From contig NC_034409.1 of the NCBI RefSeq assembly GCF_002078875.1, positions 17,001,483 to 17,065,482 of the forward strand: a stretch of DNA of 64,000 nt, in the 5' to 3' direction. This stretch comes from Numida meleagris (lineage: Eukaryota; Chordata; Aves; Galliformes; Numididae). How positions within the stretch are numbered: position 1 is the stretch's first letter; the number at the start of each line of letters is the position of its first letter. Of the stretch, positions 34,001 through 47,800 are shown piece after piece. The position numbers and the translations under genes are program-made. The notes below the pieces were generated by a model. The model was not told the origin of the DNA and ran no database searches. It was given only the letters and a program-made list of their open reading frames with translations.

Positions 34001-37000
34001 GATACCTATTCCTTCACAAAGAAAGGACCAGTAAAGTAATTCTGGCAAACTTCACAGTTTAACTGTATTAAACAAATATATGTATATATCAAGTAAGAAT
34101 ATTGAATTTACAAAAGGATACCAATCTGGCTTATATTATCCCAAACAATTACTACCCTATGGCCATTCTTAATACTAGTGCAGTATTTTCCTCTTAATTT
34201 CTCTTGATTCAGAACAAAAAATTTTATCCATAAGCTTCAGTATAAGGATATACTTTACTTGGTACGTGCATCCATTTTTTCTTATACATATATACATTAA
34301 ACATTTTTTTATCACAACAGTTAAATGCTCTTGAGCAAGCCTTTATAAAGACTTGAACAGGATGATATTACAGATTTGAAAAAAAAAAATGAGACTGAAA
34401 CCAAGCTTTAATGAGAATGCAAATGAGAATTACTAAGGTTCAGTGAAGGTCAGAGCAGCTTAATCATCAATTTGTGTCAGCAACTTCTCACAAGTAACAA
34501 ATGAGTATTAATAAAAACTGTTGTCTTAACAGATTAAACCACAAAATTATGATTGCTCTAGAATTTGACCAGCTGTCCTCATACACATGCAGTTCAGTTT
34601 AAGTTGGCTCTTTTATTTACAGATTCAAGAGTAAGCTATGTAGGTATTATTTATTTATTTATTTATTTAATGAACATTTTAAATGACTTGGTTAGGTGTA
34701 CAAATAGGAGTTCTAAAAACACGCTATGCTTCTGTCTAAGATATCACATTTTTCCCCTGAAAATACAGTTTTCATCATGATGAATTTGTAAGGTAGTTGT
34801 TTCAGTTAAATGTAGATAAGTCGCATGGATATGCTCCTACGAAATTGAATAAAAATCCTGAATTTCCTAGGGCAAAATCACTTAATTGAAATTTAAATTG
34901 AATCTCATTTTACCTTGTAAATTACATCTCTACAACTATATGGTTTTCAAGAACAGAATGTAATGTTGAGGGGGAAAACAAAAATGATTTTACTTTTATC
35001 TGAAGTGTTCATAAAACCTAAACAGAAGAACCCCAAAAAGCAAACTTCATTGCTTTTTTAATTTGCCCACATTTCTATTTCGACAGTTTGAATGTATTTA
35101 TTTTTCAACAAATAATAGTTCTTTAATGTAACTAAAATATAAGCTCAAAATGGTGTAATTAGAAAAGAAGATTCTAGATAATTGAGAAAAATACGTATGT
35201 ATTTACCCTGTCAGAGTATGGGCAGTTATTGCTGTAAACAGATGCTTCAGTTTTTATGAAAGCTTTCTGATCTTAAAATAAGATTATCGTGTCACAGTTC
35301 CCCTAGTTTGTACATCTTTTGGGTATGCAGATAATCAAGTGAGAGGAAAGATTCATTAATACAGGCATAGTTCTTTGCAAACATGACTTAATAGCTGTTG
35401 GATCATTAACAATTCCCACTCTGACAGCTTGCAGTGTGGGCTGCACTTATGAGCTACTTTCTACATCAAACTGTTTAGACAAGCCCACAAAAAGATGCGC
35501 AAACAACCAAATTAGCAGAACATTTTTTTCTTGAGAAAATTTCCATCGTGAGACAATCACTCTTAATTATTGCTTGCTATCCTACAGAGTAAGTGAAATC
35601 AAATGAATACCATGTATCAGCTTCAAGTCCAACGAGCATTTTCACTTCTTAAGGTATGGAATCTGAAGTTAGAGTATTAACTTCATAATGCATGAAACCT
35701 TCCTTTAGGTGTGCAAAAGGGAAACTTCAAGCTATGAAACTAATCAAAATTTCGGAAAATATGAAATGCTAATTACTGTTAAGCATTTACAAAGAGGATT
35801 GAATTAAGGATTTCTTATTTTTATCAGTATTAGTCATTTTAAATCAATGTTAAGTAAATAAAGATGAAAAGATAAACTTCTCAAAAACTTGAATTAGTGG
35901 GGAAGAATTAGTGACTGATCTGTCAAACAAGTAGTATTTTCATGTTCGCTCATTTCAGAGCAGATGGAAGGCAGATCAGAGCTCTTGTCCTCTTGTGGTA
36001 CAAATTATATGGCTACATGAGTTTGTTTTGGCAGTCAGTAAAGGTTGGATTGGTAGCTTGGGTAGGTGACAATCCTCTCTTCTTCCTACTATCACCACAT
36101 GGACATGTGTTTTCTATAAGGGGGTAGGGAATTTATTTCTATGAAGTCCCTCGCTACTCTTCATGTACTGCAGCCCATGCTTCTTATACCTTCATTTAGG
36201 TATACCCTAAACACCAGCAGGGATGTGCACTGATGCTTTGAAGTTCCATACCAGTGCGCTCGCTGTGTGACTCACCTGATCCTTGTCTGCTTCCAAGAGA
36301 TATCTAGTTTAAATTGATCCAGAAGCTCAGTAAGACCAACCAACTTTGTGTAATACTAACTCTAGTTCAATGACTAATGCATAAGAATAATAGTCCTCCT
36401 ACATAAGGAAATTATATCTCTACCTACCTGCTTTGTTTCATCTATGTTCTTAGACCGCTGTAGGTACAGCAATAAAGCTAATCATATAGGCTACACTTAA
36501 ACTTGGAGGAGAGAGGAAGGAATCTTGAGGTAGGAGTCAAAGAAAAATAGAATGATACCATCAGGGAAGCCTGCCTGCTTTTCCTCTAAGATTACAGATG
36601 GAGTCTATTTGAGCAGCTGAGGTTAGGCTTCTGAGCTTTTACAGATTTGATGAGATTGATCCTGTTTGAGCTATTTTACTTTTACCTGCCCTGAATTGTA
36701 ATAAAATTATGCTTTGCATTATATCTCTTTTGTACATTAACTGTCCTTAAGTTTATGTATATACTATTTCTTGGTTGTTTTTTTTTTTAATGGAAATGCT
36801 CTGAGTGTAAAAGTTGCATTTCATGATGGTGGCATCTAATTGCATATAACTCTCTAATTTTTTTTTATTCTTTATGTCATTATAACTTCATCTTCTACAT
36901 CATATGTAATTGAGTTAGGATTTACTTACATCATTTGATTCCCTCTTATAACTCCACATCAAATTAGTAATAGCTGAAACACCCTGCATTACTGTTAACA

Positions 37001-37774
37001 GCCATCGTACTGTACATGTAAAACTAGTTGCTTCCTTATTTTAACAGTCTTTAAGCAGGCATGTAAGCCATACATAAATGTGGAATACATACATATGTAA
37101 ACCATGCATAAATGTGGAATTTTTAGAAAAATATTTTTTGCATAACCATTCATATGAATTCTGTTCTTATTTTAGAAATAATAGGGGAAAAATACCACAT
37201 TGAAGGCAATGCTAAGATGAATTGTGAGCTTTACATCTTCAATGGTAACAATATTTTTAATTATATTTTCCTAGCTGTTGTAGGACTTAGTATTTTCATA
37301 TATTTTCTTTTAAATAAATTTAGTGTTGGATTACATTATAGGATACATTCCTCACTTTACTTACAGTGATTTTTTATTTGCTGTCTTAAATGTGGCTACG
37401 GATTTTGATGACATTTGGCAGTTAGTCTACTTTAACTGAATATACTTAGAATGCTACTAGTAACTGAATTAATACCACTTTTATCAAGATACTTCACTGA
37501 GCACTTTCAACAGGAAATGTATTCTTTGTACTTTTTTCCCCCAAATAATACTGAAATCTAGAATAAAAAAAGCCTTTAAAATAATTTAGTGTAACTTAGT
37601 TACTTATTCTTTTAGTTAATAATCTGTTCATTGTTTCTAATAATCTTACTATTTCATTATGTGAAAGTCAAATCATTGTGTTAATTTTTTATGGTGTCTT
37701 CTAATATGTAGAAAAATAGATTGATGGAATGACTGAATAAAGGATCATTCCATGATTTAGTTTTATAAAAGGTG
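31050..37774. other. unique AT-rich sequence, no gene seen
   Basis: It holds simple TA-rich patches (31995-32040), a pyrimidine run at 33353-33383, a TTTA microsatellite at 34643-34669 and an imperfect 34-bp tandem repeat at 37061-37120. The frames present are short and motif-free. Confidence 0.5.
37061..37120 (+). repeat. two-copy 34-bp imperfect tandem repeat
   Basis: The 26-base words at 37061-37086 and 37095-37120 differ at two positions ('atgtaagccatacataaatg' versus 'atgtaaaccatgcataaatg'). The copy spacing is 34 bp. Confidence 0.8.
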
Positions 37775-38285
37775 ATTATCAATAATATGAAGGAGTAGCA
37801 AGAATGGAGAGCTCCAGGAGGAGCAAGTAAGGAGCTGTGTGACAGCAAGGAAGACAGCAGTGACCTCACCAGAAAGGGTCCAGTCCTACGGTACACAAAC
37901 AAAACAAGCAGAGCAGGTCTGATGGCATTAACCAGAGTAAGATGACTAAGCACAGCACAGTGATCTCCAGAAAAGTAAGAAGTCAGGTCCCTGGGCAAGC
38001 CAGGAAATCAGGTCTCCAGGTCAGGGTTCCAGTCTTGATAAACAGAGTATATGGCCAGGCAAGACGTAGTTGTACTGTAGCTTAGAAAGGGTCCAAGGGT
38101 GAGAGCCTGAGCTCAAATATAGTTCTTCAGAAAGAGGTGGAGAGGCCACTCCTTCCCGTAGCTCTTTCTCACATCAGGCTGAACCACGGTTATACGGCTG
38201 TGCCGTATCAGAACTCACCCTCAGCACAAGGGGTTGAACCCCAAGAGGGATGAGTGCACTAAGGATCCTGACAAACAATTTCATA
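37775..38285. repeat. unclassified GC-richer block, possible LTR or other old repeat
   Basis: This ~500-bp block is clearly richer in G+C than both flanks. It is built of short CCAGG/CAGG-like phrases ('caggtctccaggtcagggtt') and carries two near-perfect small palindromes: ATACGGC-TGT-GCCGTAT at 38192-38208 and GGGGTT-G-AACCCC at 38230-38242. The minus strand begins with TG ('tgtttgtcaggatccttag'), but no convincing CA end or target duplication was found. I do not recognise the family. Confidence 0.4.
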
Positions 38286-41200
38286 GATAATTGCAGATAC
38301 TTTTTTTTTCTCTGAACTGGTCATATGGAAAATAGATATTGATTTTATCTAATGGGTAGCTGGGAGAAGTAATTTATTTTGACAATTTAATTTCTTTCCT
38401 TTGGTGTTTTTAACTTGTTAAGTGTTTAAAACCTAGCACTTAGAAAGACAACCTATTATCCTCACATAACACCACGGTATTTTTAAATCTTGACTCGCGG
38501 GTTATATTTAAAATCAACTCTGACTTTATTTATTCTTTTCTTTGACGATGTTTTCCTTCTTTAAATAAATGAAATTGAACTTAAAAAATCCCCTTCCACT
38601 TTCCAAGTATACACTCAGAATTGACCTCATTGAACAACCTGAGTCCATTGAAATCAGTAGTTTTGCAAGATGACATAATATAAAACCCATACATTACAAC
38701 ATTTTCAAGTTTTGTAGGTAGAACTTGTTTTTATCTCAATTAAGCAGTACCTTTCTGATGGCGTAGGGTATGAAAGTGTATCCAGAAGGCAATTTAGTTC
38801 ACTCATAATCAAGTCCATAGAATAACATCAAAATGTCTTCCTGTACATTCAGGATCCTATCTGCCCACTTTTCTTTGGGAGCGATGGTACGTACAACACT
38901 AATCTTTTATGTAATAGCTAATAAATAAAATACTCTCGTAAGTGAAAGGAGATTAAACATTTATCTTCTATATTACTGAGAACTGGTCTAATAACCAGGC
39001 TGCAGGTGTCACAGATAAGAGCACTTACACTGCTTCTTCTTGAAGTTAAACTGGTATGTCAACAAAGAATGCGATAGTCATGGTACCAAGAAAGTAGGAA
39101 AGATCTGATTTTAGTCTAATGATATAAAAAATGAATGGGCATGAGGTATGGATTTTTTCCCAAATACAGCTCCTTGACTGCATAATCATTTAACGTAAAT
39201 GTTATTTAAACAAATTAACCCATTTCTACTCACAACTTCTACTGTTATGCAATTTGCTTTGCCTGTTCTACTTTTGTGGTAGCCTAGTTTCAGGCAAAGA
39301 TATAGAAGAGTTTCACACAAGGTGATTACTACAGAGCTCTTTTGAGACATGGATTCATTATTTCTCAGTTGCGTACAGATGGAAGCCCATCTCACAATTC
39401 CAGTATGGGTGTTATAACTGCTAATATGAGTTATATGACAATTTTATATGAGTTATATGACAAGTTTTTCATAATCTTCAGAGATGCACAGGCATAAGGG
39501 TATGAGCAAGTAAATGTTAGACCTCACGAACTTTTAATTTAGTTCCTAACTAGTTTAGATTACAGGAGACCTTACTGAAAAATAAATGGTTTTAATTTTG
39601 TTTTAGATGTTTAAATCTTATTTTATGAAGAATTTAGATGGACTGGATTCTTTTCCTGAGTTGCTCTTTTAAAACAAATTAAATAAAACATAAAAAAAAT
39701 GAAATGCATAGAAACAGTTTATTACTTATTCATTATGAAGTATAGAGGTAGAATATATACAATCTGTTTAAAGAATAAAATGATTTGAAGAGGCACATGG
39801 TACTCCTAAATAAAGTCATTGCAGAGAGCTTCCTTATAATTAAATTTCCCTCTACTGTATTTTGAAAGTTTTAATGTTACTAATTTAATTAACTTTACCA
39901 ACAAATAAGGATTCCTAAATGTCTTCAACAAATGTAAAATTGCAGCAAATTTTGAAGCACTTAATATTTATGATTAGCACTGATACACATATGACAGTGT
40001 ATTTTCAGATTGCCACCTTTCTGCTATCTCTGAAGCTGTATCTCTCGGGAAAATGAAATATATGGAGCATATTTATTTATTTATTTATTTTTATATTCCT
40101 ATTAACTTTTAGAAAACATCAATTTGAGTGTGTACAATCCATCCAAAGTATAGGATCCATCCACAGAAACATTTAAAATACCAAATAGACCTTCTGTTTT
40201 TAATAACTAAGGCCTATTTTTCTGTGAAAGAAAATTCTTTATGCATTTATCTTTACAGTGCATATTCACTGTAAGTATGTGACATAAATTTCTTCTAATT
40301 TCTTTCCATAGTTGCTGTTTATATTATTTTATAGCATTTTTCTGAAGCATTTACATTATGTAGAAAAGGAATATTAACGTCGTAACATATTGAATGCTGA
40401 ATCTATCGTGTTAAATTATCACTTCTGTTGAAATCAGAAATGTTTTCTGTCTTTAAGAACTGTCTACAGGTGTGGTTTTTGCTTTGAAGGTGAAGTATAC
40501 ATTTCATAAATCCTCTTTGAAGGACTGTAAATAACTCAGTCAAGGAAATAATCTGTTGAATTTGAGGACACAGCTATAATCTAAATCTGCTTAACAGACC
40601 TTTGATTAATCATAAATCCATTCTGTTTTCCTCAGGATTATTTAGCAGTAAAATTTCTTGGAATTTAGCATGTGTATTTAACAGTAAGTGTAAGAGCTAC
40701 ATTTTACACAATGGTGAAAAAATAAACGCCTTGCTTGGTAACATTACAACCTAAATAAACCTGTAGCTAAAAATTTGGAAAGCAGGTAATATGACAGCCC
40801 AAATGCAAAAATTGGATGCTTTAGAAGCTATATTGAATAGAAGAGAGTTCTGCATACAAATCTAAACCTGTCAAGAATTAAATCAGAGACTAGATACCAG
40901 CAACATTAGCTATTTCCAATAATTCAAAATTGCATACCCCAAATTAGAGAAGATGATTTATCTGTGTACTTGATAACTGATTTACACCCTTTGTGCACCA
41001 CCTGGAGCTTTCATTGCATTCATAATGACAAGAATCAGAAGAAAATAAGGTATGATGTATACCTTAAGCCAACATCTAATCTTGGACTGCTGTAAGGTCT
41101 CTGGTTTTTTTCATTTTGTCAAAGGGGAGTGAAAGTGGCAGTAAAAATTTGGCTTGAGCTTTTAATGCCAATAATTCCTTTCAGGGTGATCCTTACTACA

Positions 41201-44200
41201 CAAGGCACAAGATACAAGAGTAATCTCCATTGTCTCTCATACTGCTGTACTGTGATGACAATTAGCCTTTCCTTGTAGGGACATCAGAGATCCTATTGAA
41301 AATATATAGTGAAAAAACAGTGAAGTATGTCAGTGACTTGCAACCTGAAGCATTATAACACTGATTGCATCACTGATAAAAGTGAAAATGCACTGCACAG
41401 ACAAAATGTCACGGCTATCGTATCCGATGTTAATGTACTCAAAAGAGACATTTCAAAGGCTTGAATAATTTTGTGGTTTCCATCAATGATAATAATGCCA
41501 GCGCAGCAACAGTTCCACTATAAAAAAATGACTTTTAAAAAAAATTATTTTAAGAATACATATGTGAAATAAACAGGAATACTTTAAATGGGATCTAGTG
41601 GACAGAAACCATTGAAATGGTAGCATGCAAGTGTAAAGTTCCGAGGAAAGTGTTTGATTTATTTCATTTCCTTTGTCACTAAGAAAATAGAAGTTTTTAA
41701 TCAAGAATATGAGAACCTAAGAATAGCCACATAGCTTCAGCTTAAAGGTAAATCTCCTGTATTCTGTCTCCAGCAATACTCATAGGTCAGTGCTTAAGAG
41801 TAGAAATAGACCAAGCATGTAGAGTACTTCCCAATACAACTTTTTTTTTTTTTTCCCTAGAATAGGAGTTTTCCTGAGCTTGATGCGGTTGTTCAGATTA
41901 ACAACTGTCAGTGAAATTTTCACTTGTGCTAATTGCCCTGTTTCCTCTTGAATCCATCCATGACATCACAAGGTGTTCCACAGGTCTATTTCTGCTAAGA
42001 AATATTCATTTTCGTTTCCCCAGAGTACATTTACTGCTAGCTTCATCTGATAGCTCCAGAGGAGAAGCTATCAGAGGAGACAAAAACTAGCTACTCTCTG
42101 TCCACCTCCTCTGTGTCATCATGATTTTGTCAACCTCTTTTATGCCCCCATTTTTTCCCTTTTCAAGGCTAAAAATTCTTAGGACTCAAAAGCGTTGACT
42201 TGTATGATACAGCAGTTACCACTATTTTGCTGGTTGTGTGAATACATTTGTTAATTTCTACAAGTTAAAACATCCACTCCCCAAAACATTTGGCAAAGGT
42301 ATCCAGGCTAACAACCACACAGTAAGTAGACATTGCTTTTTAGAACCCTCCCATATAATTTATCATGATAGCTTCTTTTATTTTTTTCCTCTTTCCAGTT
42401 TACCTGTAGGTGTAGGAGAATTGATGATGAAAGCAGAAACTGCTTTTACAAACTACTGTCATTTTCCCAGTTGCTATTTGCATGATAAATGGTATTGTAT
42501 GCCTCATTACTACTGACTGCTCTGCCCTGCAAATAAACCAGCAGCAAGCTAATGGCAAGAAATTCATATCAGCAAGGTCTCAATTAACAGAGAACTGTAT
42601 TTGCAGTGTTATAACCTATGCTAGAGATATTCTGGTGCTGACCTAAGAGCTGGGTATGCTTCTGTTCTCACATCACCCTATTTGTAAAGCTGTCTTGAGA
42701 AGACCTTATATACTGAACTCTACAGTTCAAGGATCAGTAAACTTCTATCTTTAGTAGTGTTTCAGTTAGCTTGCCACTTTCCATTTTAAGGTACGAAACC
42801 TCAATTGTCTTCCTGTAACGCAGCTGAGTGCTTAAGAGCTGTGTATCATACTGGGAAGAATTAGAGATTCCTGTGGTTTCTTACCTAAAAAAAAAAAAAT
42901 GTATTGTCTTTTTAAAGTTTGTGGGTTTTGTTTTGTTTTTATATTAAAATGCTCTTCTAAATAATAGTAGTATGGAAAAGGCATATGAAGACAGGGAAGT
43001 TATGTTCTATTATTTCTCAGGATGTCTTCTATTCTCAGTCAGTTCACTGATGTACAAAATTCCACATTTTCAACATCTCTGTTACACTTTAATGCTGTGT
43101 TAGAAATTTTGTAGTGAGTGTTTTAGATAGTGGCTGTTGGACATCAACACACTATCACTGCTATTAAAGCAGTGTGGAAAATTGAATTTGTTTTATTTTA
43201 TTTGTTTAGAACTGAACTGTGAATAAAACATTGCTTATGACCCTTTTATAAATGAGATCAACAATCAGAAGATTTTTTATGATACATATATTTTACGACT
43301 ATACGTGATATTTTCTGCTAGCCTCATTTCACTTGGATTCTGTTTTTTTTTTGTTTTTTTTTTTTTTCTTAGATGACTGTAGTATTTCCTTGTACTGAAC
43401 TCTGTTTTGGCACACTGCTAACAGCAGTAGATGTTAGATATTGTCTATTACACTTCCTCTGCCAACAACCTTGGAGAAAATGTTTGTATCTGCTTTGAGC
43501 CATGCACCAAACAGGAAACTGTTGTTGTGCTTATATTGTGCCTGCACAACTGACTGAAGACAACTGCCCTTCAGAGTATATGGGTGTTTTATGTTTTATG
43601 CCTAATTATTTTTACTGCAGAGCTGGGAACTCAAGGAAATACTGTGAACAAATCTCAGGTAACTTGGACTTAAGAATGATAGGATAATGAGAATTTAAAA
43701 GATGATAAAAATTTGCTTGAAGCCAGAAAATAGCTTTTCAGAAGTACATTTGTCCTTTCACACTGGATATTTTAAATATTTCTGATTTTTATTTTCATTT
43801 CTTTAGTAATTGCTATAAATGCAGCAATCAGTACTACACTTTCCCCATGACATTTTCAAATGCTTTTCTAGTCCTTCCTCCTCCTTTCCTGGAAGTAATG
43901 TGTTTTTCTGTGCATTGCATGTAGCTTTGAAGAGTAGCTCTGTAATTTTCTGCCAAAAAAAAATTCTACTAAGTACTGGCATATTTTTATCACATAAAAT
44001 CTGTTAGTTTAGCCAAACTAATTAGAAAATGAGCAATTAATTCATCTTGGAAACTGAAACTCAGTTGAAACATATTTACATTTCTTTTAAAAAATTATTA
44101 CTGTTTATATGAACATATACTTTATACTGGAAATAATAAGATTTTTAGTCAAATGAATGGTTATAGCTTGGTCATAAATAATATTATTTGCAATTGTATT

Positions 44201-44375
44201 GCAATTTTTTAAAACAAATGAATATATTTTTAGCTTATTTCATCATTATTTAACAGGTAAGCCATCTGATTCTCATACTGGAATTCATTTGGTATGTGGT
44301 TTGGTTTTAAATATTACATTTCCATGAAGAAGACTTTTTGTTTATATTTTCATATATAGTAGGTATTTAACTCAA
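38286..44375. other. unique AT-rich sequence, no gene seen
   Basis: It contains a short tandem 'atatgagttatatgacaa' pair (39424-39463), a TTTA run at 40072-40092, and T/A homopolymers near 41840, 42885 and 43345. A 'tccattgaaatcagtag' phrase near 38643 recalls ancient palindromic repeats. No gene is supported. Confidence 0.5.
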
Positions 44376-44828
44376 GAATCACATAATGGCTTAGGTTGGA
44401 AAGGACCTTAAAGATCATGTAGTTCCAACTCCCCCTGCCACGGGCAGGGCTGCCACCCACCGGATCAGTCTGCTCAAGGCCACATCTAACCTGGCTTTGA
44501 ATGCCTTCAGTGATGGGGGGATCCACAGCTTCTTTGGGAAGCCTGTGCCAGTTCCTTACCACCTCTGAGTAAAGAATTTCCTCCAAATAGCTAATCTAGA
44601 TCTCTCCTCTCTTAGTTTATTAACATTCCTCCCTTGTCCTACTGCTATATTTCCATGTAAAATTTCAGTCTCCCTTCAATACTGGAAGGTCACAGTGAAG
44701 TCTCCCCAGAATGTTATCTTCTCCAAGCTGAACAAGTCCAGCTCCCTCAACTTTTCTTCATAAGAATGGTGCTCTAGCCTTATGTTATTCCTCGACCCTC
44801 CTCTGGACCCACTTCAACAGCTCCAAAG
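44376..44828 (-). mobile_element. CR1 LINE, 3' end and UTR, minus strand
   Basis: It opens with the complement of the CR1 tail ('gaatcacataatggcttagg') and contains 'cacgggcagggctgccaccc', 'ggatcagtctgctcaaggcc' and 'ttatcttctccaagctgaac', ending at 'ggacccacttcaacagctcc' around 44828. It is 5' truncated and coding frames are broken. Confidence 0.93.
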
Positions 44829-47800
44829 TACATTAAAGAATGCAGTCATAGTTGACCTGTGTGTTAATGTCTGTGATTCTTCTGTGATTCCTCTTTTAAG
44901 TCTAGGGAAAACTATTGTACAATATCAGTCATTTCAAAAATGCCACCCATACGCAGAAATATGAACTCATTCAGAGAAATGAGATTGTACCCAACTGAGA
45001 AGTTGATCTGATGACACTCCATATTTTAAAGGGAAAAGCATGTAAGTATCCATATTTTGAATAAAGCAACTTTGGGTTTAGTAGTCTAATGCATTGCTAT
45101 GCTTTATTGGCTCTCTTTTCTCACAGAACAGAAAGATAGCTATGTCTGTAGTCATATATATCAGAAATATTTGATTGCTAAGATACGCTCTTCGGAAAAA
45201 AAGAATATTAAATGCTACATACATTTAAAAAAAATGAATATTCTTAAAAATATTAAATTGAAGATGTTGGGCTTACTTACAATCTAATCAATGTCAACAG
45301 TTATCATGACTACCTGAGCATAGTGAATAGCCACTTAAACAATCCTCTATGTGTTCATATAGATAATTCTGTTAAGCTGTGGGCTTCTTTGTGGCTTGCT
45401 GCAGATTACAACAGAATATATAAATTTTAACAAGGAAACTGTTAAAGAACTTTAGTGGACAATACAACAGAAGATCACTGAGAAAGCAATAGTGTTTTAC
45501 TGAAACCATAAAAGTATGTCTTTTACTAGGAGCAATGACTGGAACTTATTACACAAACTTTATTAAAATATTTTCCTTTTATATCTGCTTTTTAGAATTT
45601 CTTTGCTATTTTTTTCAAGAAACAATATGCAAACTGGACTTTTTTGTTTTATTTTTAAAGGGTTTTATTTTCTGCTTTCACTAGAATTTATTCTGAAAAG
45701 TATATTTTCTTTAATTGCTTCCATATTTTTTTTCCTAATGCCAGTAACAATGGCTGTAATGGTGCTGTCTGCAGCATAAATGGAAGCACTGCAGAAAGTG
45801 AGAAAAGGTAGCAACTCATGCTCAGCAAGTGACAGTATCAGAGAGGTGCAATACCTGAGTTCAGCACAGCACAATGTACTCAGACACCACTCAGCTAAAC
45901 TCCCCAGGGTTAAGTGGAACCTCTGAGAAACTAAAAAAATTCTTGCTGGGTTGAAGAAAATCTGTAGTTACAGTCTATACCCAATTAGACCAACAAAAGC
46001 AACCACTTACATGAACCATGATTATTGTATTGTGTAGGAATTTGGCAGTAATAAAGGCATGTGGCTAAGTTCCTTGAGAAAAGAATTTCTCACTTAAAAA
46101 TTGTTCCTAAATTATTGCCAGTGGATTCTCCCTCTGGAACTTATTGTATCGTAAAAAATGCAATAACGGTAAGTACTGTCACAGACACAGTGCATACATA
46201 AACCATCCTTAAGAGTGTGTATTTGAAATACTGAAACAAAAATAATACGTTTACAAGCTACGTAAAGCCATTACAGTCAAGAAGGTAATAACCCAGTTTA
46301 GGGCTCTACTTGCTATTCTCTACCACCAGAGGGAATGCTTCATAAAATGGAGAAAAGATAGATGAATATATATATATACTTAATTTTATGCTTGGAAATT
46401 CAGAAAATAAGATACTGAAATGTGGACATCCCAGAATGGACTTCTCCCTGCTTTGCTGTTTTCAGGAGAGCTGTGAACAAGGTTAGAAGTAGGGATCTGA
46501 GTGAAGAGATCGGGAGGCTTCTCGCTGAGGAGAAGCTGAGACTGAGAGGAGAGGTGATAGCATCTAGGAAACTTACAGATGACCCTGGTAACTGATGTGC
46601 AAACTGAGATGTTTGGAAGGAGCATTTTGTGTCTGCCCTTTTTGCCAAATGTTTATGATGTTTCAGTAGCTTATAGACTGAGCTCAATTTTAAATGAGCT
46701 GCTGGTGTATTTATCATTATGGGAATCAAGTAAGATAAGTATTTAATTCATTCCAGAAAAACCTTTATTGTCTTGCAGTTCTGTGATTGCATGCATTCAT
46801 TTGACAGACTTTCTCATGTTGCTTTGTCTGTGCAGCACAGAATAATAGTAGCAACACTTCAGTAAGAGGCAGCCATGCTAAAAAGTAATAAAAACTTATT
46901 ATTATATATAACTGCCCTGTAGACTCAGTACCCTTTGTTGATGATATCTTTTCTGTCATGACCTGACTGTTTTACTTATATGCAACCCTTTAAAGCTGTA
47001 TATTGCTTTTGCTACTAGTTTCATGTCATGATAGATACATTCCAGTGTATATGTAGGTTGTGTGTTTGTTTTGTTTACCTTTACTTATAGTACTGGGTTC
47101 ATTTTAACGAGTCTATTCATATGGTGTTCCATGATGATACATTTCAAGTGTTAACTAATTTATCTGTAGAAGAGGGTAAGCCCTTGGTTTTTAATCTTCA
47201 CACCATCTTCTGAAATCTTTGCACTTCTTCTGAAATTATAGCTACTCAGGGCTAAACAGCACTTGCTTGCAGACATCATTTTTAGTGTGAGCTGTTAGGG
47301 AACAATTAATTGATATATATATAAATAATAAACACAAGCATACTTTTTTAAAGACTCTATTTGAAATGTCTTCTTTAAGATTAGCGAAGTGTCTTTACTT
47401 TCCTATCTATATCCTCCTGCTGCAGGAGACTCCTGAAGGTGTATAAAGGCTTTGACATGCACACAAGGGAACAGTTCATGATGTCTCTTCCATAAGTTTG
47501 TATGTGGCTACATGTAGAGCTATTAATATCTCTTCCAACACACTAGTACTTCCAGTAATGAAGGCATGTCTGACCATAAATGGAGTTGTGCTACTTACAG
47601 AAAGCTGAGTACACCCGGCAAGCTAGATTCACTGTTTTTACATCTACCTCAAACTGAAGAGGTTCAAATAGTAGCCTGTTCTTTGGGAACAGGCTTTCTG
47701 TGGCAGGATTTTTTTTGTAAACAAACAAAACCAACCACAGTATTAGTAGACAAGTTTCTAGTATTTTGGTATTTGTTTTTTTAACAGCTGAGATAATTCA

